Positions 38,410-39,554 of a stretch of 39,554 bases of DNA are shown here, in pieces. This DNA comes from a virus. The stretch is from positions 1-39,554 of the IMG/VR virus record IMGVR_UViG_3300010413_000082, one strand, 5' to 3'. Made by a program: the position numbers and the translations under genes. The notes beneath the pieces are model-generated. The model ran no database searches, was not told the origin of the DNA, and saw only the letters and a list, made by a program, of their open reading frames with translations. Position 1 is the first letter of the stretch, and each line of letters starts with the position of its first letter.

Positions 38410-38714
38410 ATATTTGCTGCGATCTGCCTTTGGCGTGCCTCAAAGTGGATCTTGCGTCTCTTCTTTTTCCACTCGCTACGCGACATGCCATCAGCCAGCG
38501 GTCTGGTGTCCATCCAATCTGGATTCGCTGGAGGCTCTCTCGGCCCCTGGCTCACCGACCAGTAGCAGGGTTTGATCTTCGGCGCCGAGATGCACTTGTC
38601 CGCCTCCGACCCGCAATATTCGCAGGCCTTAGTCTCTGGGAAAGGAGATTCCTCGAGAGACTCAAAGCGGAGTTTGCACTCGTCGCAGTAGTATTCCAGC
38701 ATACGTAAACTCAT
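38406..38714 (-). CDS. FmdB-like zinc-ribbon protein
   Basis: A 102-residue protein. MLEYYCDECKLRFESLEES and CEYCGSEA match the FmdB-type zinc-ribbon pattern (YxCxxCxxxFE...CxxCG). The C-terminal half is basic (SEWKKKRRKIHFEARQRQ). GGAGG lies four bases before the ATG. Small FmdB-like proteins are common in phages near terminase or portal genes; they probably bind nucleic acid or regulate. Confidence 0.7.
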   Translation of the reverse strand: MSLRMLEYYCDECKLRFESLEESPFPETKACEYCGSEADKCISAPKIKPCYWSVSQGPREPPANPDWMDTRPLADGMSRSEWKKKRRKIHFEARQRQIAANI

Positions 38715-38878
38715 GGCGCCTCCACAACATCCAGCGTCACGAGTCCTGTGTCGTCATCTACCGCCACCACCTTGAGCAACATCCCTACACGCGGCTCAAG
38801 GCCGTTCTCTGGCAAGCCAAACGCCGAGGGTGGAAGCTCCTCCGCAGGGGCGAATATTTCTGCGCTGGTCGCGTTCAT
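38711..38878 (-). CDS. 55-residue hypothetical protein
   Basis: A small gene held by ATGA overlaps at both ends. The protein contains EELPPSAFGLPENGLEPRVG and then MLLKVVAVDDDTGLVTLDVV, a beta-strand pair. It lies in the terminase-adjacent cluster of tiny genes. No family was recognised. Support is the overlaps and a short Lys/Gly-coding purine run upstream that could act as ribosome-binding sequence. Confidence 0.55.
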   Translation of the reverse strand: MNATSAEIFAPAEELPPSAFGLPENGLEPRVGMLLKVVAVDDDTGLVTLDVVEAP

Positions 38879-39033
38879 CTCTTGCCCTTCCCCTTGCTGC
38901 CTTTCCCTTTGCCTTTACCTTTTCCGCCGTGACATGGCATGGTTTTTTCTCCTTCGTTCGGATCTACACCTTCCGGCACACCGTACAGAATCTTGATGCC
39001 ACCAGGAATTCTTGCAATCCACCAATCAGTCAT
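38875..39033 (-). CDS. 52-residue protein with Lys-Gly tail, possible internal start
   Basis: Starts at ATG 39033 (ATGA overlap with the small-terminase-like gene). The N-terminal half is hydrophobic and acidic (MTDWWIARIPGGIKILYGVP) and the tail alternates Lys and Gly (GGKGKGKGKGSKGKGKR). A second ATG at 38940, with GGAG eight bases before it, is in frame and would yield a 21-residue basic peptide alone. The tail may bind DNA or RNA during packaging. No family was recognised. Confidence 0.55.
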   Translation of the reverse strand: MTDWWIARIPGGIKILYGVPEGVDPNEGEKTMPCHGGKGKGKGKGSKGKGKR

Positions 39034-39497
39034 CCGAGCACCGAATCCCCGCGGAGCTCCATCAACCTCTCAAGGAACTTCTCTCGCCTCGCCGGCTCGA
39101 TCTCCTCGAGGTAATCCAGGAGGACCTCATCCTCTTGCTCTGGCGTCAGGTTGAGGACTTGTTGCGCCACGTGCTTCTCGTTCTGGCGCATCTCACTGCT
39201 GAGCGTCGCCAGAGCCCGCGCCGCGTTGGCGGAGGAGTTCACCAAGGCTGGTGTAGCGCCCGGCGCAGTGACCCCACACTCACAGGTGTACCCCTGAGCG
39301 AAAGACGTCTCGCATGAGTTGAGAACCTGCTCCAAATGGCGCAGCTGACGGCCAAAGAGCTCCTCGGCGTCATCCCTGAGAGTTCTGGTGGGCTTGGAGC
39401 ACTTCTTTGTTCGCCTCCGTGCCTTAGTACCCATCCTTACTGTATTTTTCGGCCCCTTGGGAGCCCTCGCTGGCGCGAGATCCTGTCTTTTACGCAT
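39030..39497 (-). CDS. Small-terminase-like protein
   Basis: A 155-residue protein at the head of the late operon, in the usual place of a small terminase subunit. The N-terminus is basic (KARRRTKKCSKPTRTLRDDA), the middle has a Cys group (SCETSFAQGYTCECG), and the C-terminus is helical (TPEQEDEVLLDYLEEIEPAR). No DNA-binding fold was recognised, so assignment rests on position and on size. The ATG at 39497 lacks a good ribosome-binding site. A second ATG (39434) is preceded by AAGG with no spacing. Confidence 0.45.
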   Translation of the reverse strand: MRKRQDLAPARAPKGPKNTVRMGTKARRRTKKCSKPTRTLRDDAEELFGRQLRHLEQVLNSCETSFAQGYTCECGVTAPGATPALVNSSANAARALATLSSEMRQNEKHVAQQVLNLTPEQEDEVLLDYLEEIEPARREKFLERLMELRGDSVLG

Positions 39498-39554
39498 GAA
39501 TTTCGCCGATCTAGGGTAAAAGTGTAGGATTTTCCCACATGTTTGGCCGGTACC
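39498..39554. other. Right-end leader upstream of the late operon
   Basis: 57 non-coding bases before the late operon. No consensus sigma70 promoter was found, although a late promoter must lie here or beyond the window edge. A non-standard promoter used by a phage factor is possible. Confidence 0.4.

Overview
This window looks like a nearly complete genome of a tailed dsDNA bacteriophage with podovirus-type architecture. The evidence is a terminase, portal, scaffold and capsid block, a connector-like protein and a 1012-residue nozzle-like protein. These are followed by two very large coiled-coil proteins that resemble internal (ejection) virion proteins, with no recognisable tail-tube, tail-sheath or classical tape-measure block. 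No phage RNA polymerase, integrase, DNA polymerase or primase was recognised. The host cannot be named. A lipobox-bearing exported protein and spanin/holin-like proteins fit a bacterial host, possibly Gram-negative, but this is inference.

Layout. (1) Positions 1-436 are non-coding and hold an array of CGATAG-type units phased at exactly 11 bp on both sides of a perfect 9-bp inverted repeat, a candidate origin or protein-binding locus. (2) Positions 437-1372 hold five small rightward genes, one of only 27 codons. (3) Positions 1374-7219 are a tightly overlapped leftward early operon: a Cro/CI-like regulator, a replication initiator/loader-like protein, DnaB-like helicase, RusA-like resolvase, a MazG/DUF6378-like protein, a zinc-ribbon protein with an SSB-like acidic tail, two helix-turn-helix proteins and an HNH nuclease. 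(4) Positions 7220-7311 are a divergent control region in which both -35 boxes form the arms of an inverted repeat and both first genes appear leaderless. (5) Positions 7312-12198 are the rightward early operon: a Redbeta (Bet)-like annealing protein, an alanine-rich triplet-repeat protein, a Cas4/RecB-like iron-sulphur nuclease, a small membrane ORF, a sigma-region-4 protein, an MT-A70-type adenine methyltransferase and two unknowns. (6) A lone leftward gene at 12137-12481 has its own promoter, and an intrinsic terminator at 12571-12610 closes the late operon. (7) Positions 12648-39497 are one leftward late operon. It runs from a small-terminase-like protein at the right end through packaging, capsid, connector, nozzle, ejection-like proteins, two paralogous fibres with a lipoprotein metallopeptidase between them, a spanin/holin-like pair and a CHAP-like lysin.

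How it works together. The Bet protein, nuclease and RusA form a recombination set. The initiator and DnaB-like helicase would open and unwind the genome and would need host primase and polymerase. The regulator at 7219 probably controls both early operons. The sigma-region-4 protein is the best candidate for a late switch. Packaging and virion genes follow the order in which virions are assembled, from terminase and head to tail and then lysis.

Genes are packed with 1-16 bp overlaps, often of the ATGA, GTGA or TTGA type. GTG and TTG starts are frequent. I used overlaps and ribosome-binding sites to choose starts and to recover several genes shorter than 60 codons. Function calls rest on motif recognition by eye; no database search was run.
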